Shown: positions 7,218-17,101, counted from the stretch's first letter. The stretch: DNA of 64,000 bases from Bacteroidota bacterium (GCA_018267705.1 JAFDXX010000007.1:186001-250000), one strand, 5' to 3'. Notes: generated by a model not told the origin, from the sequence alone. Numbers and translations are program-made.

Positions 7218-8732
7218 CTATTTATTGTTTATAATAGAAATAATTTCTTCAACAAATTTTCTTTCGTTACTTAAGCGAGGTACTTTGTGTTGCCCGCCTA
7301 GCTTATGTTTGCTGCGTAGCCATTTTTTAAAAGTGTATTGTGGAAGGGCATGTATAACGGGCATTCTTAATGCAATGTCTTTATGACGCTTGGCTTCATA
7401 ATCGCTATTAATATTTTTTAATGCACAATCTAATTCGTAAGCAAACTCTTGAATATTGTGTGGCTTTTTTTCAAATTCAATTAACCATTCGTGTGCACCA
7501 TTATTATTTTCACTAAAATAAATGGGTGCAGCAGTGTAATCTGTTACAATACTGTTGGTTTTTTGGCTTGCAGTGGCTATGGCTTTATCTGCATTGGCTA
7601 CCATTAATTCTTCGCCAAAGGCATTGATAAAATGTTTTAATCTTCCGGTTACTTTTATTCTAAATGGATAAAGAGAAGTGAATTCAATAGTATCTCCAAC
7701 AATATATCTCCATAAACCACCATTAGTTGAAATTACGGGGGCATAATTTTTATTTAATTCAACTTTATTTAAACCTACGGTTTTGGGGTTTTCTTTTCCA
7801 TATTCTTCAATGGGCATAAATTCATAAAAAATACCGTGGTCTAAAAAAAGTAGCATTCCATCTGCTTCGGGAGTATCTTGTGCAGCAAAAAAACCTTCGC
7901 TTGCATTATACATTTCTAAATAATTAATATTTCTACCAATTAATTTTTCAAATTGTTTTTGATATGGTTTGAAGGAAACGCCGCCATGTAAATACATTTC
8001 AAGATTAGGCCAAACTTCTATTAATGTTTTTTTATTAGTAATTTCTAATATGCGTTTTATGAGTACTAATGTCCATGTAGGAACACCTGAAATGGATGTT
8101 ACATTTTCATAAATGGTTGAGTTGGCTAATTGTTCAATTTTATTTTCCCATTCGTCTAATAAAGCAATTGATAGTTCGGGAGTGCGAATCCAATTTGCCC
8201 ATATTGGTGTATTTTGTAAAAGTACTGCACTTAAATCTCCGTATTGTGCTTCTTCATTTATAGGGCATATTTGGTGACTGCCGCCTATTACTAACCCTTT
8301 TCCTGTAAGTAAATCACTATCGGGATTATTATTGTAATACATGGTTAAAACATCTTTAGATGCTTTGTAATGACAATCTTCTAAGCTTTCTTTTGTTATG
8401 GGAATGAATTTGCTTTTATCGTTTGTTGTACCGCTGCTTTTTGCAAACCAATTAACCGGTGTATTCCATAATAAATTTTCTTCCCCTTCCATTAATTTTT
8501 CTACATAAGGTTTTAATTGTTCATACTCTTGAATAGGAACAACTTTTTTAAAATCTTGAATTTTTGAAATACCTGCCAATGAATGTTTTCTGCCAAATTC
8601 TGTGTATTGGCCATGTGTAACTAAATCTTGCAAAACTTCTCGTTGTGTGGCAATGGGGTTTTGTATCCATTGTTCAATTTTCCAATAACGCAGTCGTGCT
8701 AATCTTGATATGGTGGGGCTTAGCAATTTCAT
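7218..8732 (-). CDS. GH3 auxin-responsive-promoter family protein (acyl-adenylate amidosynthetase-like)
   Basis: A 504-residue protein of the GH3 family, named after plant enzymes that adenylate carboxylic acids and join them to amino acids. It is an ANL-superfamily relative. Visible family features are the nucleotide-binding segment KSSGTTNDKSKFIP (about 85-100), EMYNASEGFFA, and GGLWRYIVGDTIEF with the following VTGRLKHFINAFGEE hinge region. The ATG at 8732 (MKLLSPTISR) is chosen; ten extra residues from 8762 are possible. Bacterial homologues are common in Bacteroidota and have no settled substrate. It lies between lptB and fabG on the same strand. Family is certain, reaction inferred. Confidence 0.88.
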   Translation of the reverse strand: MKLLSPTISRLARLRYWKIEQWIQNPIATQREVLQDLVTHGQYTEFGRKHSLAGISKIQDFKKVVPIQEYEQLKPYVEKLMEGEENLLWNTPVNWFAKSSGTTNDKSKFIPITKESLEDCHYKASKDVLTMYYNNNPDSDLLTGKGLVIGGSHQICPINEEAQYGDLSAVLLQNTPIWANWIRTPELSIALLDEWENKIEQLANSTIYENVTSISGVPTWTLVLIKRILEITNKKTLIEVWPNLEMYLHGGVSFKPYQKQFEKLIGRNINYLEMYNASEGFFAAQDTPEADGMLLFLDHGIFYEFMPIEEYGKENPKTVGLNKVELNKNYAPVISTNGGLWRYIVGDTIEFTSLYPFRIKVTGRLKHFINAFGEELMVANADKAIATASQKTNSIVTDYTAAPIYFSENNNGAHEWLIEFEKKPHNIQEFAYELDCALKNINSDYEAKRHKDIALRMPVIHALPQYTFKKWLRSKHKLGGQHKVPRLSNERKFVEEIISIINNK

Positions 8733-8796
8733 TGGGGTGGTTAGCACAAGCAAAATACACAATGAAATTGAAAGAAAGAAATGTTTTCTTTTTTTA

Positions 8797-9579
8797 TTAT
8801 TCTATTGTTTGTGTTGAATTTTTCATTCCCAATTCAATAATCCAATCTTTTCGTTTTAATTCAAAGTTGGTACCTAAATATAACCGTTTTACTTGTTCGT
8901 CTGCTGCTAATTCTTCGGCTGTGCCATGTTTAAAAATTTTTCCTTCAATTAATAAATAGGCTCTGTCGCAAATAGATAGTGTTTCGTTTACATTATGGTC
9001 TGTAATTAAAATGCCAATATTTTTATATTTTAATTTTGCAACAACTGTTTGAATATCTTCAACAGCAATAGGATCTACACCGGCAAAGGGTTCATCTAAT
9101 AAAATAAATTTGGGGTCAACCGCTAAGGCACGTGCAATTTCTGTTCTTCTTCTTTCTCCGCCGCTTAAACTATCTCCATTATTTTTTCGCACATGATGCA
9201 AATTAAATTCGTCTAATAAATTTTCTAATTTTTCTAATCGTTCTTTTTTAGAAAGTTTTGTCATTTCCAAAACGGCCATAATATTATCTTCAACAGTTAA
9301 TTTTCTAAATACACTTGCTTCTTGCGGTAAATAACCAATGCCCATTTGTGCACGTTTATACATGGGTAGTTTGGTTATATCTTCTTCATTTAAAAAAACG
9401 GTTCCTTCATCGGGTTTTATTAAACCAACTACCATATAAAAGGTTGTTGTTTTACCTGCACCATTGGGGCCAAGTAGGCCAACTATTTCGCCTTGCTGTA
9501 CGTTAACGCTTACATTATTTACAACTGTTCTGCTTTTATAAATTTTTACTAAATTGTTGGTATGTATGGTAAGGTTCAA
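8797..9579 (-). CDS. lptB: LPS export ABC transporter ATP-binding protein LptB
   Basis: ATPase of the LptB2FG complex that extracts lipopolysaccharide from the inner membrane and drives it across the Lpt bridge. The 260-residue protein carries Walker A GPNGAGKT (37-44), the Q-loop PQEASVF, signature LSGGERRR (137-144), Walker B FILLDEP with Asp161-Glu162, and the [12 protein letters not shown] stretch that is highly typical of LptB. It is about 20 residues longer than E. coli LptB, with a C-terminal tail after [11 protein letters not shown]. Partner permeases are not in the window. It is followed 64 bases later by the GH3-family gene. Confidence 0.93.
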   Translation of the reverse strand: MNLTIHTNNLVKIYKSRTVVNNVSVNVQQGEIVGLLGPNGAGKTTTFYMVVGLIKPDEGTVFLNEEDITKLPMYKRAQMGIGYLPQEASVFRKLTVEDNIMAVLEMTKLSKKERLEKLENLLDEFNLHHVRKNNGDSLSGGERRRTEIARALAVDPKFILLDEPFAGVDPIAVEDIQTVVAKLKYKNIGILITDHNVNETLSICDRAYLLIEGKIFKHGTAEELAADEQVKRLYLGTNFELKRKDWIIELGMKNSTQTIE

Positions 9580-9665
9580 AATAATTGTTTTTACAAAAAT
9601 ATAGGCTATGTAATTTGTTTTGCATTTAATTTAGTTAAATAGATGGAATATTGACTTAAACCTTA

Positions 9666-12600
9666 ATGAAACTAATCATCACACTATCCTTTTTTGCTTT
9701 TGCATTTTACGGCAATGCACAGCAACCCATTATTCCCCGTTTTGATATATTGGGTGTGAATGAAGGTTTGTCGCAAAGTTCTGTTTATGCTATTTACCAA
9801 GATAAGATTGGCTATATGTGGTTTGGTACTGCCGATGGATTAAATCGCTACGATGGCAAAGAAGTGAAAGTATATAAACCTGTCATTAAAAATCCGCAAA
9901 ATGGTTTTTCCAATTTTATACGCGGCAATATATGCGAAGACAACAAAAGGAATCTTTGGTATATTAACGAAACAGGCATTTTTTGTTACAATCGTTTAAA
10001 AGATAGTGTTGAAGTAATACAATATCTTAAAGACAATTCATTTTTGGAAGAAAAGCTTGTTTTTATAGACAGCTTGCAAACGCTTTGGTCGTTTAATATA
10101 AATAAAGGCGTTTCTGCTTACAATATTATTAGTGGGCAAACGCATTTATATCCGTTTCCATTTAAAGTTAATTATAATCTTATCAGGGGTGATATAGCTT
10201 ACAGAACTATGAATGCCATAGTATTTGCCCTGTATTTTAATGATGGCTATTACATTTTTGATACCGATACAAAACAATACAAGCATTTTACGGAAGACAA
10301 AAGCATTCCCAATATTTTTTCATTCAAAGATGAATTTGCATTGGTAATTAACGATTCTATGGTTGTAAAAACAACAAAAAATGTTACTGTTAAAAAAATT
10401 CCGCTTCCTGCTTCTGTTGCTAAAGACGAAAGAAAATTTATTTACAACATATTACCAGATAATTATGGTAGAATATGGATATCCATTCCAAGCAACGGGC
10501 TTTTTTATTATTCGGAAAAAGAAAAAAAATATTATCAATACAAACATGATAATTCCAAGCTGCAATCTTTGTCTATTGATTTAGTAAGAACGTTGTTTAT
10601 AGACAGAAACGATAATTTATGGATAGGAACAGACGGTGGCGGCGTTTGCAAATTAGATTTAAAACCTGCCAAGTTTAATTTGTTTCCTTTAAATGAAGGC
10701 GATTATCATTTTTTAAATAACTATTTTACCAAATGCTTTTATGAAGATGATAAAGGAAAAGTTTATGTAGGTACACTAAACGGTTTAAATGTTTTTAACC
10801 CGCAAGATTATTCCGTAAAAAATTATACTTACAATGCTTCAGATAAATATTCAGTACCCGGCAATTATGTTTCTGCCATTTTTAAAGACAGCAAAAATAG
10901 AATTTGGGTTGCAGGAAGTTTGGGCGTGGCTTTGTTTAGTGAAGCTACAGGAAAATTCAATAGGATTAAATTACCCGAAAAACTTGAAAAATTATTATTA
11001 ACCACTAATTACTTTATTTATCGCTTGATAGAAACGACAGACGGAAGTATTGTTGCCGCTACCATGTATGGGATTGTTTTCTTTAATGCAGACAAACAAC
11101 AAAACATCATGTATGCAGATACAGGATATTTAAACATGGGACCTATTACCGACATAAAAGAAATTTCACCCAACGAATTTTGGTTTACATCACCCACAAA
11201 TGGTTTATATCATTTTCAAAAAAAACAAAATAAATATATTTATAAAGAACAGTTTTTCCCTAATATAGACTTACGCTGCATTGCACCTGATGAAGAAGAT
11301 AAGCAAGTTATTTGGATTGGTTCGGGCGTTGGTTTAATTCGTTTTGATACAAGAACAAAGCAATATATTTTGTATGATAACAAAGACGGTTTAAACAACA
11401 GTTATATATATGGTGTTTTGGAAGACAAGCAACATAATTTATGGCTTAGCACCAATGGTGGTATTTTTATGTTTAATAAACAAACGCATCAATTTATTCA
11501 TTATGATGCCGATTATGGTTTACAAAGCAATGAGTTTAATACAGGAGCTTATTACAAAAGCAACAGCGGCAATTTTTATTTCGGCGGTATTAAAGGTTTC
11601 AATTGGTTTAAACCCGAACATATTGCAAGAACAACCTTACAACCTGTTGCTGCTATCAGCGAAATAAGCATAAATGAAGTGGTGCATAACAATGACACCT
11701 TACTATTCCATCAAAAAAAATTAACCCTCTCTTACGACGAGAATGATTTGGTGTTTAAAGTAGCATCGCTTGATTTTACAAAACCGGATGCCAACCGGTT
11801 TCAATACCAGTTGCAAGATTGGGATGATAATTTTATTATTACCGATAACAATGTCATTCGTTATAGTAAACTGCCACCGGGCAATTATGTTTTTGTTTTA
11901 AAAACCAGCAACAGCGATGATGTATGGAGCAATGAAGAAAAAATTTACATTACCATTACGCCACCCTTTTGGCAAACATGGTGGTTTTATATGCTGATGA
12001 TTATTGTAATTATCGTAGTCGCTATTGTAAGTATAAGAACATTTGTAAAAAAGAAATTAAAGGAACAGCAACGTGAATTGGAAAAGCAAAAAGCATTAGT
12101 AGAAGAACGCCAACGTATTAGCCGCGAAATGCATGATGATATTGGATCTGGACTTACACAAATTGCTTTAATGAGTGATGCTGCCATAAGAAAAAACAAA
12201 TCAACAGAGTTAAATGATATTGCCCAAACCAGTAGAAAATTAATAAGCAGTATGAGTGAAATTGTTTGGAGTTTGCAAACAGAAAATAAACCACTTGAAC
12301 AATTATTTGCCTATATACGAGAACAATTATTTAAATTACTTGAATACACAGATATTGATTACCAAATACAATTTCCAGATAATACAAATCATATTATTTT
12401 AAAAAACAAACAAAGTAGAAATATACTTTTAATTACAAAAGAACTTGTAAACAACGCCGTTAAACACAGCAAAGCAAAACATATTTCAATTAGCTGCAAT
12501 ATAAAAAATCAACAACTTTATTTTGAAGTAAAAGATGACGGTATTGGCTTTACTGAATTTGCCTCATTTGAAGGAAACGGATTAAAAAATATAAAATCAA

Positions 12601-12683
12601 GAATTGATGATATAAAAGGTATATTAACCATAAACAGTACCAAAGGATATGGAACAACATTTAATTATACCATACCACTATAA
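9666..12683 (+). CDS. Propeller-type sensor histidine kinase (Reg_prop - Y_Y_Y - HisKA_3 - HATPase)
   Basis: A 1005-residue membrane sensor. A signal peptide (residues 1-18) exports a large periplasmic region with repeated two-component propeller blades (DKIGYMWFGTADGLNRYDG, DRNDNLWIGTDGGGV, DKQHNLWLSTNGG), a Y_Y_Y domain ending near 767, then one membrane helix (about 769-789), a coiled linker and a HisKA_3 domain with phospho-acceptor His about 823 in ISREMHDDIGSGL. The HATPase region ends the protein (DDGIGF, GNGLKNIKSR). Unlike the large one-piece Bacteroides hybrids it has no receiver or AraC domain; those roles fall to the separate regulator 39 bases downstream. The ligand is unknown. 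Confidence 0.92.
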   Translation: MKLIITLSFFAFAFYGNAQQPIIPRFDILGVNEGLSQSSVYAIYQDKIGYMWFGTADGLNRYDGKEVKVYKPVIKNPQNGFSNFIRGNICEDNKRNLWYINETGIFCYNRLKDSVEVIQYLKDNSFLEEKLVFIDSLQTLWSFNINKGVSAYNIISGQTHLYPFPFKVNYNLIRGDIAYRTMNAIVFALYFNDGYYIFDTDTKQYKHFTEDKSIPNIFSFKDEFALVINDSMVVKTTKNVTVKKIPLPASVAKDERKFIYNILPDNYGRIWISIPSNGLFYYSEKEKKYYQYKHDNSKLQSLSIDLVRTLFIDRNDNLWIGTDGGGVCKLDLKPAKFNLFPLNEGDYHFLNNYFTKCFYEDDKGKVYVGTLNGLNVFNPQDYSVKNYTYNASDKYSVPGNYVSAIFKDSKNRIWVAGSLGVALFSEATGKFNRIKLPEKLEKLLLTTNYFIYRLIETTDGSIVAATMYGIVFFNADKQQNIMYADTGYLNMGPITDIKEISPNEFWFTSPTNGLYHFQKKQNKYIYKEQFFPNIDLRCIAPDEEDKQVIWIGSGVGLIRFDTRTKQYILYDNKDGLNNSYIYGVLEDKQHNLWLSTNGGIFMFNKQTHQFIHYDADYGLQSNEFNTGAYYKSNSGNFYFGGIKGFNWFKPEHIARTTLQPVAAISEISINEVVHNNDTLLFHQKKLTLSYDENDLVFKVASLDFTKPDANRFQYQLQDWDDNFIITDNNVIRYSKLPPGNYVFVLKTSNSDDVWSNEEKIYITITPPFWQTWWFYMLMIIVIIVVAIVSIRTFVKKKLKEQQRELEKQKALVEERQRISREMHDDIGSGLTQIALMSDAAIRKNKSTELNDIAQTSRKLISSMSEIVWSLQTENKPLEQLFAYIREQLFKLLEYTDIDYQIQFPDNTNHIILKNKQSRNILLITKELVNNAVKHSKAKHISISCNIKNQQLYFEVKDDGIGFTEFASFEGNGLKNIKSRIDDIKGILTINSTKGYGTTFNYTIPL

Positions 12684-12722
12684 TCACATTTTTTTACCCA
12701 AAAAAAATATCAACTTTATCTT

Positions 12723-13352
12723 GTGGAAATACCATCTATTGCTATAATTGAAGATGATGATAAGATAAGGCATTACCTTACCGAGCAAATTCATCTTGCT
12801 ATAAATGTTGCAGAATTAAGAACTTTTAAAACTGCAGAAACAGCATTAAAAGAATTAACAGCAACACCATGCACTATTGCTTTGTTTGATATACAACTAC
12901 CGGGCATGAATGGCATTGAATGTATTAAACGTTTAAAAATGGTACATCCCAAAATGCAAATGATGGTACTTACCGTACATGATAATAACGATCACATTTT
13001 TGATGCATTAAAAGCCGGAGCAGTAAGTTATCTTTTAAAAACAACTCCTTCCGAAAAAATTATTGAAGCCATACAAGAAGTAAACAATGGTGGAAGTCCT
13101 ATTAGCAGCCAAATTGCAAGAAAAGTAATTGAAGCATTTTCTATAAAACAAAAAACAAACGATTCTTTTCAAGAATTAAGTAAAAGAGAACAAGAAATTT
13201 TAGAACTATTAAGCAAAGGGTTTCGTTATAAAGAAATTGCTGCTAAAATTTTTATAAGCATAGAAACCGTTAGAACACATATTAGAAATATTTATGAAAA
13301 ATTACAAGTAAACAGCCGTATTGAAGCATTAAAAAAAACAGGCTTTCTATAA
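12723..13352 (+). CDS. NarL/FixJ (LuxR-type) response regulator
   Basis: DNA-binding partner of the preceding kinase. The 209-residue protein has a receiver domain with the acidic pair EDDD (10-13), phospho-acceptor Asp56 in ALFDIQLPG, and a Lys in YLLKTTP (about 106). A GerE/LuxR helix-turn-helix follows (about 145-208: LSKREQEILELL, AAKIFISIETVRTHI). The only sensible start is GTG at 12723, because the codons upstream give no ATG in frame. A hairpin immediately after the stop (13351-13387) may end the transcript. The beta-barrel and lipoprotein genes that follow may be targets, which is inference from position only. Confidence 0.93.
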   Translation: MEIPSIAIIEDDDKIRHYLTEQIHLAINVAELRTFKTAETALKELTATPCTIALFDIQLPGMNGIECIKRLKMVHPKMQMMVLTVHDNNDHIFDALKAGAVSYLLKTTPSEKIIEAIQEVNNGGSPISSQIARKVIEAFSIKQKTNDSFQELSKREQEILELLSKGFRYKEIAAKIFISIETVRTHIRNIYEKLQVNSRIEALKKTGFL

Positions 13353-13387
13353 CAAACAAATTACTACTTTTTTCACATTTGTTTGTT
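13351..13387 (+). terminator. AT-rich hairpin after the response regulator
   Basis: AACAAACAAAT (13351-13361) pairs perfectly with ATTTGTTTGTT (13377-13387). It starts within the stop codon and is followed by a short TTA tail. The stem is A/T-rich, so termination strength is uncertain. Confidence 0.4.
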
Positions 13388-13436
13388 TTAGGATTAAAAG
13401 TAATTTGCAATTATTATTTAATTTAATAATAATTAT

Positions 13437-13997
13437 ATGAAAAAAAGTTTAATACTATTTATAACCGTTTTGTGCACCTCTACCCTATTGCATGCACAAT
13501 CAAACAACGAAGTTTCTTCAAAAAAATTTAAAGCCTTTAAGTTTGATATAGGTATTGGTTATGCAACACCAAGCAATGGTAGCAGTAATGCAGTAGGGGG
13601 TTTTACATTCACACTTGAACCACATTATCGCTTATCAGATGCTCTTGCAGTAGGTTTACGTTTCGAAGGAGCTGCGTTAGGATTTAAAGATCTTTCAAAC
13701 AATGTAACCGTATCTGTCTTATCCTCTTATTGTGCAACGGGGGAATATTATTTTTCGAACAATGGCTTTAGACCTTTTGCAGGTGCAGGTTTTGGAATAT
13801 TTACACAACAATCTGTTACAGTTAATTCGGGTAGTTCAACAACAGTAACCACCCCTGGTCAATCTAATTTCGGCTTCTTTCCAAGATTGGGTTTTGAAAC
13901 AGGACATTTTAGAATGAGTGGAGAATACAATAGTGTAGATAATGGTGGTTATATAGCATTAAAATTAGGCTTCTTTTTTGGAGGAGGTAAAAAATAA
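13437..13997 (+). CDS. Outer-membrane beta-barrel protein, signal peptide
   Basis: A 186-residue exported protein with an N-terminal signal (MKKSLILFITVLCTSTLLHA, cleavage around 20-21). The remainder alternates short amphipathic strands rich in Gly and aromatics (FDIGIGYATPSNGSS, FTFTLEPHYRLSDALAVGLRFEG, FRPFAGAGFGIF, FGFFPRLGFETGHF) and ends YIALKLGFFFGG, the aromatic-terminated last strand expected of an eight-strand OmpW/OmpA-like barrel. It is most likely a small porin or surface-structural barrel; no ligand can be named. It lies 84 bases after the response regulator, separated by a weak hairpin. Confidence 0.75.
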   Translation: MKKSLILFITVLCTSTLLHAQSNNEVSSKKFKAFKFDIGIGYATPSNGSSNAVGGFTFTLEPHYRLSDALAVGLRFEGAALGFKDLSNNVTVSVLSSYCATGEYYFSNNGFRPFAGAGFGIFTQQSVTVNSGSSTTVTTPGQSNFGFFPRLGFETGHFRMSGEYNSVDNGGYIALKLGFFFGGGKK

Positions 13998-14181
13998 ACA
14001 TCAAATCACATATACAAATTATATCATCATATAAATTTAATAACTATTTGGTTTTATACAATATGATGACTCCGTTTATTGATTTGATACCAACGTTTCT
14101 CGATTTTGTTGCTTTTTACTTCAATATAAATTTTATAAAAAATAGGTATAAATACCCACAAAAAAAATGAGTATCTACTTA

Positions 14182-14212
14182 TTGAATATGTTTTTTCATC
14201 AAAATAAATTTG
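14182..14212 (+). promoter_or_regulatory. Bacteroidota sigma-ABfr-type promoter
   Basis: TTG at 14182-14184 and TAAATTTG at 14205-14212 are 20 bases apart, matching the -33/-7 consensus TTG-N19-21-TAnnTTTG. The downstream lipoprotein start is 30 bases away. Confidence 0.7.
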
Positions 14213-14242
14213 TACCACCATTTAACTCAAAAATTTATCAAA

Positions 14243-14701
14243 ATGAAAAAACTATTTTACTTATCATTAACAGGTATTTTAATAACATTTATTTTGGTTT
14301 CTTGCAACAAAAACAGCAGTAGTCCTACTTCTACAACATCAGGTGCTTCAGACGGATTTTTTTATGCAGAAAACGGTTCTACTACCCAAACTAAAATGGA
14401 TAAAGCAGACGTTTATGCTACATACAAAACCATCAATGCTAATTCCGGAAGTGGTACTGGTATGAAAATATGCGAGATAAATCTCTCAGGACTTTCTGCA
14501 GGAACATATTCTATAAGCAGCAGCAATGCTTTTACTTTTGTTGTTTCTGGTTCTACAACATGGATTGCAACGAGTGGTTCAGTAATCATTACCTCAAATT
14601 CTAGTGGTAAACTTACAGGCACGTTTGATGTGCAAGGTTCAGGTACAGGAACCAGCGTTAACCGATATTCAGGGTCTTTTACGAATATCGCAATTCAATA
14701 A
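14243..14701 (+). CDS. Small Ser/Thr/Gly-rich lipoprotein of unknown function
   Basis: I do not recognise a family. The ATG at 14243 (MKKLFYLSL) is the start; an in-frame TTG upstream would lie inside the promoter. A type II signal peptide ends at LVSC (Cys about 22), so the product is lipid-anchored. The 130-residue mature part is low in charge and rich in Ser, Thr and Gly, with beta-prone repeats (GTYSISSSNAFTF, SGSVIITSNSSGKLTGTF), consistent with a compact beta-sandwich. A strong promoter precedes it, and a second lipoprotein follows 42 bases later, so the two are probably co-expressed. Confidence 0.75.
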   Translation: MKKLFYLSLTGILITFILVSCNKNSSSPTSTTSGASDGFFYAENGSTTQTKMDKADVYATYKTINANSGSGTGMKICEINLSGLSAGTYSISSSNAFTFVVSGSTTWIATSGSVIITSNSSGKLTGTFDVQGSGTGTSVNRYSGSFTNIAIQ

Positions 14702-14743
14702 AATTTTATACAAATACTTAATTAATTATTTAAAAAAAATATC

Positions 14744-15469
14744 ATGAAAAAAATTCTTCTTTCGCTTATTGTTATTTTTTTAGTTGCGGTGGGAATGATT
14801 GTATCGTGCAAAAAATCAGAAAACAGCTCTTCATACACATGTACAACTTGTAACCAAACACCGGAAGCAGTTGCCGCTAACGATGCCAGCAGCAAAGGAA
14901 TTTACAAAGGTGTATTAATTGGTTCAAGCGGTACTATTAAATTTGATGTTCAAAATTCATCATCTTCTACCTTAATTGCCACTCTGGTTATTGATGGCAC
15001 AACTGTTCAGCTCACTGGCCAAATTGCACCTACCACAGGAACCTATACTGCGGTTTATTCGGGTACTTATAACAACCAGCCTTGTTCTGTTACATTTTCT
15101 GTATATGGAGATGGCACAAGCCCTAGCATTACCGCTTCAAATATACCCGGCCATACTAGTGCAGTATTTATTGTGATTAAAGAAACTTCATCAGTCCTTG
15201 CAAGATGTTTTGAAGGAACATATCATGATGCTTCTGATAATTCAGACGGCACATTTAATATTGTTGTATCTACAATATTAAAAGGATGGGCCGGAAAATC
15301 AAGAAAAAATGGCTCTACTACTACAAATGATGTAAGTGGAGTCTATGCAAACAATACCTTATACTGGGGTCAAACAACTACTATAGCTACCATTAACGGC
15401 GATACATTTGACGGTACATTTAATAACGGAAGTGGTAATATTACGGTAAAAGGAAAAAGAACTTTATAA
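14744..15469 (+). CDS. Lipoprotein of unknown function with beta-rich body
   Basis: Unrecognised family, 241 residues. The signal peptide ends in a lipobox (MIVSC, Cys about 22). The mature part begins with a Cys pair, YTCTTCNQTPEA, then beta-prone segments of the type GVLIGSSGTIKFDVQNSSSS and TFDGTFNNGSGNITVKGKRTL. The last segment resembles the GxFxGxxxG ends of small beta-barrel lipoproteins and is similar in style to the end of the preceding lipoprotein, suggesting the two are distant relatives or share a fold. It is located in a run of exported proteins (13437-16018). Confidence 0.75.
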   Translation: MKKILLSLIVIFLVAVGMIVSCKKSENSSSYTCTTCNQTPEAVAANDASSKGIYKGVLIGSSGTIKFDVQNSSSSTLIATLVIDGTTVQLTGQIAPTTGTYTAVYSGTYNNQPCSVTFSVYGDGTSPSITASNIPGHTSAVFIVIKETSSVLARCFEGTYHDASDNSDGTFNIVVSTILKGWAGKSRKNGSTTTNDVSGVYANNTLYWGQTTTIATINGDTFDGTFNNGSGNITVKGKRTL

Positions 15470-15529
15470 ATAAATATTTTTATATTTATCTATTGATAAA
15501 ATTTTATAAATAAAATAAAATCAAATAAC

Positions 15530-16018
15530 ATGAAGCAAAAAATAATTAACCGCTTAGCAATAATATTGTTTGTTATATTGTTTTATACAAGTGCAAATTT
15601 TGCTCAAGAAAGCAACTCTAATCAAAAAGGGTTTTGGTATGAGCACATTTCTAATAACAGTAAAACCATAGATTTTCTTTTTGGGTTTTATCCAAGCTAT
15701 TTAACAAAGTCAGAAACACAAACCGGAAAAAAATATACTTCTGTTAAATGTGCTATTATTAACAAAGCCCAATCAGAATATAAATGGGATGATTATAAGG
15801 TTTGCATTTTGCTTAAAAACGGTGAACTTATACGTAGCTATACTACCGTTGCAGAAACAGGTTTATTTGCCTGCAAATACGATATAAAATCAGGCGATAC
15901 ACATTATCAAAATTTTTGTTTTCACACTACTTTTGATGTTGGTGACATAGATAAAATATGGGTAGTATTAAGTGATGATGAAATAATAAAATTGGTATAT
16001 ACTTCAAATTCAAACTAG
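15530..16018 (+). CDS. Secreted protein of unknown function
   Basis: A 162-residue product with an N-terminal hydrophobic signal ending around ANFAQ (residues about 8-25). The body (about 135 residues) has a repeated charge pattern and several aromatics but no motif I recognise. Two Cys pairs (KCAIIN, KVCILL, FACKYD, QNFCFH) could form disulfides in the periplasm. It is last in the group of exported proteins downstream of the two-component system and is followed by a hairpin terminator at 16061-16090. Function is unknown. Confidence 0.7.
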   Translation: MKQKIINRLAIILFVILFYTSANFAQESNSNQKGFWYEHISNNSKTIDFLFGFYPSYLTKSETQTGKKYTSVKCAIINKAQSEYKWDDYKVCILLKNGELIRSYTTVAETGLFACKYDIKSGDTHYQNFCFHTTFDVGDIDKIWVVLSDDEIIKLVYTSNSN

Positions 16019-16060
16019 TTTCTTTTAATTCATAGTATTAAAGCAAAAAACAAATTGAAT

Positions 16061-16090
16061 AAAAGGTTGTCAAAAAAAAGACAACCTTTT
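16061..16090 (+). terminator. Intrinsic terminator before metF
   Basis: AAAAGGTTGTC (16061-16071) pairs with GACAACCTTTT (16080-16090), an 11-bp perfect stem with an 8-A loop. The 3' arm ends in TTTT and continues ATATTTT. It closes the preceding secreted-protein transcript. Confidence 0.8.
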
Positions 16091-16113
16091 ATATTTTATG
16101 ACCAATGCTTATT

Positions 16114-16121
16114 TATGTTTG
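16114..16121 (+). promoter_or_regulatory. -7 element upstream of metF
   Basis: TATGTTTG matches TAnnTTTG and is 20 bases before the metF ATG at 16141. No good TTG lies at the expected upstream spacing, so this is a partial match. Confidence 0.45.
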
Positions 16122-16140
16122 CATAATATATTTCTACACA

Positions 16141-17094
16141 ATGAAAGTAACCGAACATATTGCACAAGCAAAAAATACATTAATTTCTTTTGAAATTTTA
16201 CCTCCATTAAAAGGTAAAAGTATTAATTCCATTTATGATCACTTAAACCCTTTAATGGAATTTAAACCCAGTTGGATTAATGTAACATACCACCGTAGTG
16301 AAAGTATGTTTAAGAAAAAATTCGATGGCACTTTTGATAAAGTAGAAGTTCGTAAACGGCCCGGCACAGTTGGTATTTGTGCAGCTTTAATGAATCATTA
16401 TAAAGTAGATACTGTACCTCATTTTATTTGTGGTGGCTTTACCAAACGCGAATGTGAAGATGCATTAATTGATTTGAATTTTTTGGGAATTGATAATGTA
16501 TTGGTATTACGTGGAGATGCTGAAAAAAACGAAGCAAGTTTTATTCCTTCTAAAGAAGGGCATGCATACGCTATTGAATTACAAAAGCAAGTAGTGAATT
16601 TAAATCATGGTATTTATTTAGATGAGGATATACAAAACGGTGGTAAAACAAATTTTTGCATTGGCACTGCCGGTTATCCTGAAAAACATTTTGAAGCTCC
16701 CAATTTAGAAATTGATTTACAACGCTTAAAAAATAAAGTTGATGCAGGTGCAGATTATATTATGACACAAATGTTTTTTGATAATCATAAATTTTTCAGC
16801 TTTGTAAAAAGTTGTAGAGATTTAGGAATTAATGTTCCTATTATTCCCGGATTAAAACCCATAACAAGCAAAAAACAATTAAGTGTATTACCAAGAATTT
16901 TTCATGTTGATATTCCTACAGAACTTTCTACAGAAGTAATGAAATGTAAAACCGATGCCGATGTTGAAGCCGTTGGAACACAATGGTTAATTAATCAAAG
17001 TAAAGAATTAAAACAATTTGGCGTACCCGTTTTACATTACTACACTTTGGGTAAACCAAAAGTTGTTAGAGATGTAGTTAAAGAAATTGTATAA
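16141..17094 (+). CDS. metF: Methylenetetrahydrofolate reductase
   Basis: Reduces 5,10-methylene-THF to 5-methyl-THF for methionine synthesis, using FAD and NADH. The 317-residue product begins MKVTEHIAQAKNTLISFEILPP; the Glu of SFEILPP is the conserved catalytic acid. FLGIDNVLVLRGDAEK binds FAD, and GAGVDYIMTQMFFDN-type sequence (here AGADYIMTQMFFDNHKF) and IPGLKPITS are family hallmarks. The start at 16141 is chosen because the longer reading (16105) would include the -7 box. Length is slightly above E. coli MetF. It stands alone, convergent with pgl. Confidence 0.95.
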   Translation: MKVTEHIAQAKNTLISFEILPPLKGKSINSIYDHLNPLMEFKPSWINVTYHRSESMFKKKFDGTFDKVEVRKRPGTVGICAALMNHYKVDTVPHFICGGFTKRECEDALIDLNFLGIDNVLVLRGDAEKNEASFIPSKEGHAYAIELQKQVVNLNHGIYLDEDIQNGGKTNFCIGTAGYPEKHFEAPNLEIDLQRLKNKVDAGADYIMTQMFFDNHKFFSFVKSCRDLGINVPIIPGLKPITSKKQLSVLPRIFHVDIPTELSTEVMKCKTDADVEAVGTQWLINQSKELKQFGVPVLHYYTLGKPKVVRDVVKEIV

Positions 17095-17101
17095 CCATAC
17101 T

